A DNA stretch of 64,000 nt from Peribacillus deserti (lineage in GTDB: Bacteria; Bacillota; Bacilli; Bacillales; DSM-1321). The notes below the pieces were generated by a model. That model was not told where the DNA came from and did not search any database. It saw nothing but the letters and a program-made list of their open reading frames with translations. How positions within the stretch are numbered: the first letter of the stretch is position 1; every line of letters begins with the position of its first letter. The translations under genes were made by a program, and so were the position numbers. This document shows positions 41,898 through 49,916 of the stretch, one piece after another. The stretch is taken from assembly GCF_016909175.1 (NCBI RefSeq), contig NZ_JAFBFI010000001.1, positions 310,001 through 374,000 of the forward strand, written 5' to 3'.

Positions 41898-43206
41898 TAT
41901 TTTAGATAAAATAAAAGTTGAAATTGATGTGATCGATAATCCGTATAACATCCATTTGGACATGTTGTTTAGCATGGCTGCAAGGATAAATAAAAAACGG
42001 TCTTTTTTATTTGTAAGCAAGGTGCTCGGTAAGCATCTTCCAGTTGACCCTGCCGTTTCGCTGCTGACCGGTGCTGCTCTTGCAGCCCGTTATGCAGAGA
42101 AGGTGTATGGAATGGCGCACCCTTATATCGGGGAGCTGATCAGCGGTATTACAGGAGAACGCCATCCGAATGTCAGGCTCTTAGACTATCATATCGAACT
42201 TCCTGAGCCGACATTGTTTATCGGATTTGCTGAAACGGCAACAGCCCTTGGACATTCTGTGTTTGAAGTGTGTGATAATGCTGCGTTTTTTCATACGACC
42301 AGAGAACAGATTGAAGGAGTTCAGTCGGTCATTAATTTTGAAGAAGAGCATTCTCATGCTACTTCTCACCGAAGCTATGTGGATGCAGCCCTTTTAGATA
42401 ACAACCATCCAATTGTTCTTGTGGATGATGAGGTAACAACAGGAAAGACCGCTATCAATATTATTGAGAGCATTCAGGCCAGGTATCCTCGGGGCATGTA
42501 TACCGTTGTGTCGATATTGGACTGGCGTACCGAAGAGAATAGAGAGAGATACCGTGAGCTTGAACAAAGACTCGGAATTAAAATTCATGAGATATCCCTT
42601 GTTTCAGGAACCATTCAAACTGAAGGCCGTTCTATCGAAAGAGAGCAGGAAGTTCCGTCATTCTCAGAAATGAACGCTACTGTTGAAACGATTGATCTGT
42701 CAGGACTGCATATACCTGTATCTCCTTATTATTCTGTAAACGATCAAGATGCGCCTTATCTTCAGGATTCAGGCAGGTTTGGAATCTATGACAAAGATAA
42801 ACTTGATATCTATCATTGGACAGAGCCGCTTGCTTCCTTTCTGAAGAGCCAGCGAAAAGGCGAAAGAACGTTGTGCCTCGGCACCGGGGAGTTTATGTAT
42901 CTCCCTATGAAGCTCGCATCACAAATGGGTGAAGGAGTCAGCTATCAATCTACCACAAGAAGCCCGATTCACCCTTCAGACCGCTTAGGCTATGCGATTA
43001 CGCATGCTTTTTCATACAGCAGTCCGGAAAATGCAGATGTCATGAATTATTTCTATAATATAGAGCCTGGCATGTATGATGAGGTATTCGTTTTCCTTGA
43101 AAGAGAAATGCCTGCAGACAAACTCGAGCCGCTTCTTTCACAGCTGGAAAAAGTGGTTCCTTCGATTCGTCTTGTGCCTATGAGTGCTTCTGAAAAGGAG
43201 GAATAA
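41836..43206 (+). CDS. Phosphoribosyltransferase with C-terminal TRSP domain
   Basis: A 456-aa two-domain protein. The N-terminal half is a PRTase with the PRPP-binding loop IVLVDDEVTTGKTAINII (~195) and an upstream VDPAVSLLTGAALA-type hood. The C-terminal half has the TRSP signature (SYQSTTRSPIHPSDRLGYAI, ~375), a domain defined in Ter gene clusters. The start 41836 follows TATGGAGTG, inside the end of the preceding gene. Predicted role: joining ribose-phosphate to a base or acid in a nucleoside-like metabolite. The activity is unproven. Confidence 0.87.
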   Translation: MNNNLSLISLQPDLRKNYSYNILDKIKVEIDVIDNPYNIHLDMLFSMAARINKKRSFLFVSKVLGKHLPVDPAVSLLTGAALAARYAEKVYGMAHPYIGELISGITGERHPNVRLLDYHIELPEPTLFIGFAETATALGHSVFEVCDNAAFFHTTREQIEGVQSVINFEEEHSHATSHRSYVDAALLDNNHPIVLVDDEVTTGKTAINIIESIQARYPRGMYTVVSILDWRTEENRERYRELEQRLGIKIHEISLVSGTIQTEGRSIEREQEVPSFSEMNATVETIDLSGLHIPVSPYYSVNDQDAPYLQDSGRFGIYDKDKLDIYHWTEPLASFLKSQRKGERTLCLGTGEFMYLPMKLASQMGEGVSYQSTTRSPIHPSDRLGYAITHAFSYSSPENADVMNYFYNIEPGMYDEVFVFLEREMPADKLEPLLSQLEKVVPSIRLVPMSASEKEE

Positions 43207-43207
43207 T

Positions 43208-44305
43208 ATGAAGAGCAGGAAAAAAACGTTCGGCAGCTATTCAAGAGAAGATGTTATTTTCCTGTTGAAGGATATCAGTCATGCTGAGCTGGAAAATGGG
43301 ACAGAAGAGCGGGAAAAGTCCATGCAGACTGGCGGACATTATTCAGAATCTCTTCCTATTGAATATCAGCCTTCACAGGATTATATGAATCTATTTCATC
43401 AATCTCTGGACGAGCATAAATGGAAGATGGCTGCTGCCATCCGTACGGTTGCTGAAAAGATTTATAGAAGCAAAGGCAGTGATCTTGTTTTGGTGTCCCT
43501 TGCCCGGGCAGGCACTCCAGTGGGAGTTCTGATCAAGAGATATCTATCCTTTGCTTATCAAATCTCTGTTCCCCATTACAGCGTCTCGATTATCAGAGGA
43601 AGAGGGCTGGATCTTAATGCCCTCTCCTATATTGTAAAAAAGCATGGCAGCGAGGCTGTGCAGTTTATTGACGGCTGGACTGGAAAAGGAGCTATTACAA
43701 AGGAATTGATCCAATCAGTTTCCGGGTTTAATAGCGGACAACAAGAGAGTGTTAGTCATAGTCTGGCTGTTCTTGCCGATCCTGGGGAGTGTGCGGACAT
43801 TTATGGAACCCGTGAGGATTTTCTTATTTCGAGTGCCTGCTTGAACTCAACGGTATCCGGATTGGTATCCAGAACCGTTCTAAACAAACAATATATCGGC
43901 CCTCACGATTTTCACGGAGCTAAATATTATCAAGATTTGGCATCACTGGATCTATCGAACTATTTTGTTGATGCCATTTCAGCGCTCTTTCCAGAGCTTT
44001 CGGAACAGACTGTCGATATGGATTCTGACGCAGGCAAAACGTGGCAGGGGCTTAAGGATATTCAAACCATACAAGAAGAGTACGGAATTGAAAATATTAA
44101 TCTTATAAAACCTGGAGTCGGGGAAACGACGAGAGTTTTATTGCGGAGAGTACCCTGGAAAATTTTAGTCCAGAATTCTGGGAATCCTGAGCTGAAGCAT
44201 ATTTTGTATCTCGCAGAAGAGCGGAATGTACCCGTGGAAGTTTTTCCGAATATGTCATACTCGTGCATCGGTTTGATTAAACCGATTAATGGAGGAGAAC
44301 AATGA
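43208..44305 (+). CDS. StiP-like protein (PRTase-fold/cysteine-protease family) of the Ter module
   Basis: A 365-aa protein. A short N-terminal part (FGSYSREDVIFLLKDI) precedes a PRTase-like core (SDLVLVSLARAGTPVGVLIK, HYSVSIIRGRGLDLNALSYI, FIDGWTGKGAITKELIQSV). It has LADPGECADIYGTREDFLIS, which fits the StiP family named from Ter-linked stress genes. It may also be a nucleoside-transferring enzyme rather than a protease. AAGGAGGAATAAT is the ribosome site, 2 bp after the previous stop; it overlaps the next gene by 4 bases. Confidence 0.83.
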   Translation: MKSRKKTFGSYSREDVIFLLKDISHAELENGTEEREKSMQTGGHYSESLPIEYQPSQDYMNLFHQSLDEHKWKMAAAIRTVAEKIYRSKGSDLVLVSLARAGTPVGVLIKRYLSFAYQISVPHYSVSIIRGRGLDLNALSYIVKKHGSEAVQFIDGWTGKGAITKELIQSVSGFNSGQQESVSHSLAVLADPGECADIYGTREDFLISSACLNSTVSGLVSRTVLNKQYIGPHDFHGAKYYQDLASLDLSNYFVDAISALFPELSEQTVDMDSDAGKTWQGLKDIQTIQEEYGIENINLIKPGVGETTRVLLRRVPWKILVQNSGNPELKHILYLAEERNVPVEVFPNMSYSCIGLIKPINGGEQ

Positions 44306-45111
44306 TTTTTGCAAGTGATCTTGACCGCACTTTGATCTATTCAAAACGTGCCTGCGGGATAGACTTAAGGGACCCCAGGATACAAGTGGTGGAAGAAACG
44401 CCCGAGCGGCAGATATCCTTTATGACAAAGCACGCCATTGAGCTGCTCCGAAAAGTTAATCAAACGTTTGATTTAATTCCGGTCAGTACACGAACCGTTG
44501 ATTTATACAACCGCATACAGCTGTTTAGTAATGGAATCGTCCCTAAATATGCTGTAGTAAGCAATGGCGGAACGATTCTGATTGATGGCCAGGCAGATGA
44601 AGAATGGACGGAGCTGCTAACCAGCAGGCTTGCCCGTGAATCTGCTCCTCACCATGATATTGTGAAGAAGTTTGAAGATATTCATCATGGAGACTGGGTT
44701 CTCGGATCAAAGATATGCGATGACCTGTTCTGCTTTGCAAGCATTCAGGATGAGAAAGTACCTCTTGATGTGCTGCAAACCTTTGGTGAATGGCTCGCTG
44801 ACCAGGGCTGGAGCTTTTCGCTTCAAGAGAAAAAGCTGTATATGCTTCCGAATGGTCTGAATAAATGGGCTGCAGTCGAATACCTTAAGCAAAAACTTGC
44901 TGCCTCTACGGTTATTACAGCGGGAGACTCCCTGCTGGATGTATGTATGCTCGAGGTAGCTGATTATGCGTTCACACCCCTGCATGGAGAAATTAACGAG
45001 AAAAAAATGAAACTGCCTTCGAGAGTAAAAGTAACTTCATCCTCCGGAATCTATGCAGGTGAAGAAATACTAGAAAGCGTACTTGAAATTGCATCACGAA
45101 AAGCCGTGTGA
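44302..45111 (+). CDS. HAD-superfamily phosphatase of the Ter module
   Basis: A 269-aa Cof-type HAD hydrolase. Motif I is FASDLDRTLIYS (nucleophile Asp ~5), motif II around PVSTRTVDLY, and motif IV TAGDSLLDVCMLEVADYAF (~210). It would remove a phosphate from the product of the preceding enzymes. The ATGA overlap with the StiP-like gene shows coupled translation. A family match is clear; the substrate is not. Confidence 0.87.
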   Translation: MIFASDLDRTLIYSKRACGIDLRDPRIQVVEETPERQISFMTKHAIELLRKVNQTFDLIPVSTRTVDLYNRIQLFSNGIVPKYAVVSNGGTILIDGQADEEWTELLTSRLARESAPHHDIVKKFEDIHHGDWVLGSKICDDLFCFASIQDEKVPLDVLQTFGEWLADQGWSFSLQEKKLYMLPNGLNKWAAVEYLKQKLAASTVITAGDSLLDVCMLEVADYAFTPLHGEINEKKMKLPSRVKVTSSSGIYAGEEILESVLEIASRKAV

Positions 45112-45173
45112 ACATAGAATGAAGTGGTGTAAAATAGGGGTAGAATGATTTTTACAGAAAGAAGCTGAAACGA

Positions 45174-46784
45174 ATGTCTAACTTTCTTTCTTCCCAATTC
45201 ATTGATATTAAACAAGAGGGTTGGGTAAGTATCCTTAAAACTCCTGTGAAATCGAGAACTTCCTTCATTGTAGGGGAGCAGACTGTATACAGCCAGGCTG
45301 CAGGTGTATTCCTAGGAGTTCATCCAGATAAGGATGATTATTTCGAGTTTTTATATGAGCTTGCCCATGATCCTTCTCTCACTATATTTATATTAAGCGA
45401 ACACCTCAACAAGCAAATAGAGACAGTCCGATTTCAGGCTATCCAGAGAATTTTGCTGATCCTTCAAAATGAAAAGCTTTCTATGAACCGATTCATTGCG
45501 TTTATGGAAGGGGAAAGACTTATCCCTCACTTCCAGAACCCTGAAAACACCAAGAAGATACGTGAGGCTTTCAAGCTTGTTTTTGAGCGGTTTAGTGATA
45601 ACCATTCGAATGGGCTTCAGCATCCTGATTTCCGGCGTGTTGCCGTAGATATAGTCAAATGGATGTGGAATCACGCCAATGAATGGATGAATACAGAGGA
45701 TTATTTGGTTTCTGCACCAAAAATCGTCTGGTATGGCGAGGCTTCAAAAAGCGAAGCTTATTTTCTCTATTTCTTAATTCTTCTTAAATTTGATGTACTG
45801 ATCTTCAATCCGGCAGGCAAAAATGATTTATTGCAGGCGGACAAGGAAAAAGCTGTTCCAGTCCTGGAATTTGGGCCGGGCTCTAAAGAGGCAGAACCTT
45901 TTCCAAAAACAAAGCCAATCAGGAGAACGACCGTTGCTTTCAGGGCGTCGCAAGAAATTGATCGAGTGCTGCACACAGACGATTCGATGCTGTATAAGCC
46001 ATGGCAGTTTAGAACGTATACACCGGCAGCGCTTACTCTGAAAACAACGTATGATGAATTGTTTCTATTAATCAAAGAAAAAGCATTTATCCGCCCGAAT
46101 TTTGAGGTGCGAAATGAAACGGTTTGGATTCCCAATATTTTTGCCAAGGTTTCCGGAATTTCGAAAAACCGGCGTGAATATTGGGATCGTGTTCAGGGGC
46201 TGTCAGAAACAGAGTTATCGCTGACTGTGCGTTCTTATCCTTTTTCACGAGAAGTCAGGGCAAATAATTTGTTTCATTATCAAAATTCTCTGGGCAGGGA
46301 TGGCTTGCTTGATCCCGAGAAAATGCTGCAGGGGAACTGGTGGCGATACAAAATGCTGCCAACTGGCCTGCAGCATGGGGTTGCCCATGCTATATCCCGG
46401 TACTGTGCAGTCCCCAAATTAAAACGGCTGCCGCATGAGGATGAACATGCGCTGCAGATGTACCTGTTTAACCAGGCGATGGATATCCCGCTGGACGCTG
46501 TAAGGCTTTTGCAAAAATTTGATTATGCGCAGGAAGTTCCTAGGATTGTGTTATTCAAATCAGAGCAGAGCGGCTCCATCTTCAGCCGCTCCGATGCTGC
46601 CCTTCTATTGCTGCTAAATGAAATTGGCATTGATATTGTTATTCTAAATCCTACTGGCCAGAATGATATCGAAATGTATGTGGATGAGGAATTTTATGAT
46701 TCTCATTGGCTTGAAGAGGTCAGCTTTGAGCAGGACTTTAGGGAGCCTTCACTATTTAAGAAAATTTTTAAGAAAATCTTCTAA
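45174..46784 (+). CDS. YceG-like protein of the Ter/Tel cluster
   Basis: A 536-aa soluble protein corresponding by position and length to B. subtilis YceG, which lies between TerC and TelA genes. It is made of two similar halves: IVWYGEASKSEAYFLYFLIL with LIFNPAGKNDL in the first, and RIVLFKSEQSGSIFSRSDAA with VILNPTGQNDI in the second. That internal repetition is notable. No membrane segment. The biochemical function is unknown to me. telA follows after 15 bp. Confidence 0.8.
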   Translation: MSNFLSSQFIDIKQEGWVSILKTPVKSRTSFIVGEQTVYSQAAGVFLGVHPDKDDYFEFLYELAHDPSLTIFILSEHLNKQIETVRFQAIQRILLILQNEKLSMNRFIAFMEGERLIPHFQNPENTKKIREAFKLVFERFSDNHSNGLQHPDFRRVAVDIVKWMWNHANEWMNTEDYLVSAPKIVWYGEASKSEAYFLYFLILLKFDVLIFNPAGKNDLLQADKEKAVPVLEFGPGSKEAEPFPKTKPIRRTTVAFRASQEIDRVLHTDDSMLYKPWQFRTYTPAALTLKTTYDELFLLIKEKAFIRPNFEVRNETVWIPNIFAKVSGISKNRREYWDRVQGLSETELSLTVRSYPFSREVRANNLFHYQNSLGRDGLLDPEKMLQGNWWRYKMLPTGLQHGVAHAISRYCAVPKLKRLPHEDEHALQMYLFNQAMDIPLDAVRLLQKFDYAQEVPRIVLFKSEQSGSIFSRSDAALLLLLNEIGIDIVILNPTGQNDIEMYVDEEFYDSHWLEEVSFEQDFREPSLFKKIFKKIF

Positions 46785-46799
46785 AAAGGGGAAATAAAG

Positions 46800-47897
46800 A
46801 TGACCAATACTAATTCTCTTCAAACGGTTAATCTTGATAAAATCGAGGAAACTTTAGAGCAGCAGCCATCCGAACTGAAGCTTCAGCTGAGAAACAGCCC
46901 GGAAGTAACCCAGCTTGCCCGTAATATTGACCACAAAAATCAGATTGCTCTTTTAGAATTCGGTAAAGAGCCTGCCAATGAAATCTCTAATTTTTCCGGC
47001 AGAATTCTTAATACAATTAAATCAAGCAGCATGGAAGAGTCAAGCGCACTATTAAAGCATCTTGGAAAAATCATGGACAAGTTTGACAGCAAAGACTTTG
47101 CGAAGCCTAAGGGCGGCGTGCTGTCTAAAGTGTTCAACAGGGGCCAGAAGCTCATGGAAAAGGTTATGTCCAAGTATCAGACGATGGGTTCGGAAATAGA
47201 TAAAGTGTATGTGGAAATCGTGAAATATGAAAACGAAATGAAAAAATCGACAACGACTCTAGAGCAGTTATACGAACAGAATTATCGATTTTTCATGGAA
47301 CTGGAAAAGTACATTGTGGCCGGGGAAATGAAATCAGAGGAACTAAAGCAGCAGCTTCCGGAATTAGAAGCAAAAGCTGCCTCCGGCAATCAGCTGGCCG
47401 CCATGGAGCTGGACAGCCTGCGCAATGCAGTAGAGCTGATTGACCAGCGAGTGTATGACCTTGAAATGGCCAAGCAGGTTGCCTACCAGTCTGCTCCGCA
47501 GATCAGAATGCTGCAAAGAGGGAACACAAAGCTAATTGGTAAAATTAACTCAGCATTCGTTACAACGATCCCGATCTTCAAATCTGGCTTAATCAATGCG
47601 ATCGCAGCGAAAAGGCAGAACCTCGTGGCACAGTCTATGAGTGAGCTTGACCGCCGCACAAACGAAATGCTGCTGAAAAATGCCCAAAACATTTCCCAGC
47701 AGAGCGTTGACATCGCACGCTTAGCCGGACAGCCAAGCATTAAAGCAGAGACCCTTGAAGAAACCTGGCAGATCATCATCCGCGGCATGCAGGAAACCAA
47801 AGCCATCGAAGACGAAAACATCCGACTGCGCGAAGAAGGCAAAAAACGCCTTGAGTCTCTGCAGGAAAACTTCAAAAACCGCCAGATCACTGGGTGA
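46800..47897 (+). CDS. TelA family toxic-anion-resistance protein (YceH-like)
   Basis: A 365-aa, almost wholly helical coiled-coil protein with the TelA/KlaA pattern: NFSGRILNTIKSSSMEESSA, KVFNRGQKLMEKVMSKYQ, and VTTIPIFKSGLINAIAAKRQ. TelA proteins are linked to tellurite and envelope-active antibiotic resistance, without a known biochemical activity. AAAGGGGAA is the ribosome site. It ends the cluster, and a GGGGAC-type repeat lies directly after the stop. Confidence 0.93.
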   Translation: MTNTNSLQTVNLDKIEETLEQQPSELKLQLRNSPEVTQLARNIDHKNQIALLEFGKEPANEISNFSGRILNTIKSSSMEESSALLKHLGKIMDKFDSKDFAKPKGGVLSKVFNRGQKLMEKVMSKYQTMGSEIDKVYVEIVKYENEMKKSTTTLEQLYEQNYRFFMELEKYIVAGEMKSEELKQQLPELEAKAASGNQLAAMELDSLRNAVELIDQRVYDLEMAKQVAYQSAPQIRMLQRGNTKLIGKINSAFVTTIPIFKSGLINAIAAKRQNLVAQSMSELDRRTNEMLLKNAQNISQQSVDIARLAGQPSIKAETLEETWQIIIRGMQETKAIEDENIRLREEGKKRLESLQENFKNRQITG

Positions 47898-47902
47898 GTG
47901 GG

Positions 47903-47926
47903 ACGGGGACTGTCCCCATTTCCCGA
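47903..47926. repeat. GGGGAC-W-GTCCCC palindromic repeat (copy h)
   Basis: CGGGGACTGTCCCCATTTCCC, six bases after the telA stop. Confidence 0.75.
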
Positions 47927-47973
47927 GTGTGAATCCCTTTCTGGTAAGAAATTAACGATTATTTCCCGGAATG

Positions 47974-48004
47974 ACCCTGCCCCTTTTTAGGAGCAGGGTT
48001 TTTT
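47974..48004 (+). terminator. telA terminator
   Basis: ACCCTGC/GCAGGGT stem followed by TTTTT. Confidence 0.85.
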
Positions 48005-48103
48005 GACGAATTGATACAATATACTGATTTGAGCGGCTCATCTTCGGTTTTGGGTGCTTTTTCATGTGTGTTCGCTGGGCGAGTCGTTTGTAAATTAAAA
48101 GTT

Positions 48104-48330
48104 CGGCACAATGAGTTTGTTAAAGGTGCAATCACCTTTTTATTGAAGCAATCATGGATTTTTCGGCTCAATCAGGGATTGGGGCTGCCTTTTTATGTAC
48201 CTCCCCCAGAGCAATTCTCTAGTGATTCTTGAGTTTGGCGCAATTATTTTTTTATACGATGCATTTATTTCAAAAAACGGCTTAATTATTTTCGATTTCG
48301 GCGTAATTCTTTTAAAGAATGGCGCAATTA
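48104..48330. repeat. Phased array 2: about eleven GGCNCAAT-like units at 20-21 bp spacing
   Basis: Units begin at 48105 (GGCACAAT), 48125 (GGTGCAAT), 48145 (GAAGCAAT), 48165 (GGCTCAAT), then two looser ones near 48183 and 48208, then 48237 (GGCGCAAT), 48258 (GATGCATT), 48279 (GGCTTAAT), 48300 (GGCGTAAT) and 48321 (GGCGCAAT). Steps are 20, 20, 20 in the left block and 21, 21, 21, 21 in the right. It carries no convincing ORF. Confidence 0.75.
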
Positions 48331-48440
48331 ATTTAGCCGCCCCCCTTTATATTCGGAAATAGACGGGAAATAAGGACAGGCCTCACAATTTTTGATAAGA
48401 TAGACTTATCTATTTATGTTGAGAAGGGGATGGTAGAAGG

Positions 48441-49628
48441 TTGTCACAGGTATATCTTGGTGAGTTTTTGGAGGGAGCTGGAACGATCCTTCTCCATCCT
48501 TTGTTTTTTGTGTCATTTATTTTATGTCTTGTAATGGGGAATGCACGGATCAAACGTGAACGAAACGACTTTCATACACGTGTTCAGGATATGTTTTTGG
48601 AGCTAAGATTCCTGCTTCCGGCTGGTATACTCCTTGGGCTGATTCTTTCATTGGTGACAATCAGCTCAGGCCTAGCAGTTCCTCTGGCTGCGATTGTTAT
48701 AATTGCGGTACTATCATTGCTTGCAGCGATCACTCTCAAAGTCAGACTGCTTTCACCTGCTTATACAGTGGGGATTACGTTCTTTCTATTAATGTTATTG
48801 GTTGATAAAACACCGAATCTGCCATTTTTCAGGCAGGCTTTTAATAGTATAAATGAAGCAGTATATCCATCTGTCGCGATATTGGCCGGTTTATTGCTTA
48901 TTATAGAAGGACTTTTGATCCAGCGAAACGGATACAAAGCTACTTCCCCAAAACTGATTCCTTCTAAGCGGGGTTCAATAGTGGGCGCTCATGAATCGAA
49001 AAGGCTCTGGATGGTTCCATTGTTTTTGTTTATTCCAGGAGGAGTGATGGAAAGCCCGTTTTCCTGGTGGCCAGTCTTTCACTTAGGAGAAACCGAATTT
49101 ACTCCTATTCTAGTACCTTTTCTAATTGGTTTTTTCCAACAGATTCAGGGATTGCTGCCTAAAGAGGCTGTTCGAATAAATGGAAGACGCGTCACAGCCC
49201 TTGGAGTAGTAATCACACTTCTTTCTATTGCAGGCTATTGGTATCCATTGCTTGCCATCGCTGGTGCAGCAGCTGCTATTCTCGGCAGAGAGATGCTGCA
49301 TATGTATCAAAGTCATTCTGAGAAAAAAAAGCCATTCTACTTTTCAAGACGCTCTAATGGATTAATGATACTAGGAATCATTCCAAAATCTCCTGCTGAG
49401 AAAATGGGATTATCCGCTGGTGAAATTATTTCAAAAGTGAACGGAATCAAAATAGAAAACGAGCAGCAGCTTTACGAAGCCTTACAGCGGAACGGAGCCC
49501 ATTGTAAGCTGGAGGTCCTCGATAACAACTCTGAAATACGCTTTGTACAAAGAGCCTTATATGAAGGTGAGCACCATGAGCTTGGAATTCTGTTTGTACA
49601 GGAGCAGAAGAAGCGGAAAGCGGTTTGA
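48441..49628 (+). CDS. minJ: MinJ-like cell-division protein with PDZ domain
   Basis: MinJ (YvjD) bridges DivIVA and MinD and blocks division at cell poles. The 395-aa protein has six to eight membrane segments over residues ~10-285 and a C-terminal PDZ domain (~300-390: GLMILGIIPKSPAEKMGLSA, GEIISKVNGIKIENEQQLYE). The N-terminus (LLHPLFFVSFILCLVMGNAR, IKRERNDFHTRVQDMFLELR) is close in pattern to B. subtilis MinJ, as is the place after ctpB. Starts at TTG behind a weak GAAGG. Confidence 0.87.
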   Translation: MSQVYLGEFLEGAGTILLHPLFFVSFILCLVMGNARIKRERNDFHTRVQDMFLELRFLLPAGILLGLILSLVTISSGLAVPLAAIVIIAVLSLLAAITLKVRLLSPAYTVGITFFLLMLLVDKTPNLPFFRQAFNSINEAVYPSVAILAGLLLIIEGLLIQRNGYKATSPKLIPSKRGSIVGAHESKRLWMVPLFLFIPGGVMESPFSWWPVFHLGETEFTPILVPFLIGFFQQIQGLLPKEAVRINGRRVTALGVVITLLSIAGYWYPLLAIAGAAAAILGREMLHMYQSHSEKKKPFYFSRRSNGLMILGIIPKSPAEKMGLSAGEIISKVNGIKIENEQQLYEALQRNGAHCKLEVLDNNSEIRFVQRALYEGEHHELGILFVQEQKKRKAV

Positions 49629-49652
49629 TTATTTAGCTAATAATAATAATAC

Positions 49653-49695
49653 AAAGACGGAAGCAGTCAAACTTGGCTTTTCCGTCTTTATTTTT
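49653..49695 (+). terminator. minJ terminator
   Basis: AAAGACGGAA/TTCCGTCTTT stem with a long loop, then ATTTTT. Confidence 0.8.
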
Positions 49696-49762
49696 GTAGT
49701 AATTTGATACTCTTTAGATTTTGTCTCTTTTATCCCTACAATAGCCGTGATAGTTTAAGCAG

Positions 49763-49802
49763 CACTTGATCCTCAAGAATCAAGTGTTTTTTTTTTTTTT
49801 AT
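49763..49802 (+). terminator. Second terminator upstream of the nucleotidase gene
   Basis: CACTTGAT/ATCAAGTG stem and about fourteen Ts, ~70 bp after the minJ terminator. No gene lies between the two. Confidence 0.8.
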
Positions 49803-49916
49803 CAAAGTATATTAAATTATCAAAATCGTGTAAATTTTTTATAAATTAAAATTAATTTATAGGTCTTTTGTGTTATATTATTCTAGCAATTATAAAAAGT
49901 GGAAGGAAAGTGAACT

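Noticed and set aside
47959-48232. Frames of ~70 codons on both strands in the phased array
   Set aside because: They span the telA terminator and the periodic repeat and have no ribosome site; openness reflects base composition.
48104-48330. CRISPR array
   Set aside because: Units are only ~8 bp, degenerate, and spaced 20-21 bp; no constant repeat and no cas genes.
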